Made by a program: the position numbers and the translations under genes | Notes under the pieces: generated by a model | Told to the model about the DNA's origin: nothing | What the model saw: the letters and a program-made list of their open reading frames with translations, nothing else | Databases searched by the model: none | In this document: positions 6,542 through 6,631 of the stretch, in pieces | Position numbering within the stretch: position 1 is the first letter of the stretch | How the letters are laid out: each line of letters opens with the position of its first letter | Origin: Pseudomonadota bacterium | GTDB taxonomy: Bacteria > Pseudomonadota > Alphaproteobacteria > Rhizobiales > Xanthobacteraceae | Direction: 5' to 3' | DNA length: 6,631 nt | Assembly: GCA_963205465.1 (NCBI GenBank) | Contig: CAUJKG010000399.1 | Location: forward strand, 1-6,631

Positions 6542-6590
6542 GAGCATGATCTTTTCCGAAAGCCGCTTCGCACTTTTCGGGATCATGCTC
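6542..6590. repeat. Dispersed palindromic intergenic repeat of Hyphomicrobiales type
   Basis: GAGCATGATC (6542-6551) and GATCATGCTC (6581-6590) form a perfect 10-bp outer stem. Inside it, CCGAAA (6556-6561) pairs with TTTCGG (6575-6580), with a TTTT bulge at 6552-6555 on one side only. The central part reads GCCGCTTCGCACT. I recognise this layout and wording from memory as a short repeat present in many copies between genes of Bradyrhizobium/Rhodopseudomonas-like bacteria; I could not check copy number here. Likely effects are RNA structure at the 3' end of transcripts or transcription termination. Its last base is shared with the proposed minus-strand stop codon. Confidence 0.8.
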
Positions 6591-6631
6591 TACACCGGCA
6601 ACATCTGGTCGGTCTTCACCTCTTCCATCAC
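6590..6631 (-). CDS. Possible 3' end of a convergent gene (partial, unknown product)
   Basis: On the minus strand a frame open from the right edge gives 13 residues (VMEEVKTDQMLPV) and ends at TAG, the complement of 6590-6592, directly against the palindromic repeat. A charged tail ending just beyond a repeat that sits after the plus-strand operon is what a convergent gene would look like. The fragment is too short to identify. The plus strand is also open here (from ATG 6545, inside the repeat), and third-position G/C bias cannot separate the two because the frames share the same third positions. I favour the minus strand because the plus alternative would start inside a repeat with no ribosome binding site. 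Confidence 0.45.
   Translation of the reverse strand: MMEEVKTDQMLPV

Noticed and set aside
6545..6631. Plus-strand gene starting at ATG 6545 and running off the right edge.
   Set aside because: The start lies inside the palindromic repeat, has no ribosome binding site, and its first half is just translated repeat. It cannot be fully excluded without the downstream sequence.

Overview
The window looks like a chromosomal segment of a high-GC alphaproteobacterium, most likely in the Hyphomicrobiales (Rhizobiales). The evidence is the strong G/C bias at third codon positions and a palindromic intergenic element at 6542-6590. From memory, that element matches a repeat scattered through Bradyrhizobium/Rhodopseudomonas-like genomes. 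The genus cannot be fixed from this window.

Layout: five genes lie head to tail on the plus strand. The first three (2-925, cut by the left edge; 939-2246; 2358-3653) are tandem paralogues. Each encodes a polytopic inner-membrane protein, about 430 residues when complete, sharing blocks such as EESKI-x-ATL and NEI-x-AAF. The two complete copies also carry an acidic loop motif, GADTW-x2-TELA, directly after the first membrane segment. This layout resembles GT-C type membrane glycosyltransferases, which use polyprenyl-phosphate-linked sugars, but that assignment is inference. Next comes an FAD-dependent GMC-family oxidoreductase (3653-5461) with a membrane-anchoring N-terminal extension and a cholesterol-oxidase-like His/Asn catalytic pair. 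The last is an extended-SDR NAD-dependent sugar epimerase/dehydratase-like protein (5464-6492).

The junctions are tight: 13 nt at 925/939, a TAATG overlap at 3651-3655, and 2 nt at 5461/5464. The exception is a 111-nt gap before the third paralogue. The set therefore reads as one operon, possibly with a break at that gap. Its promoter lies left of the window.

The right end (6490-6590) is filled by two hairpins, a terminator-like stem that includes the stop codon of the SDR gene and the palindromic repeat. After them comes what may be the last 13 codons of a convergent minus-strand gene. There are no tRNA or rRNA genes, CRISPR arrays or insertion sequences, and no stretch above 300 nt lacks a gene.

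Working model (inference): a membrane-associated pathway that makes or modifies a surface glycan or glycolipid. The SDR would shape a sugar or polyol, the GMC enzyme would oxidise an alcohol at the membrane, and three diverged membrane transferases would attach related residues. The tandem triplication next to a GMC/SDR pair is the most distinctive aspect of the locus.
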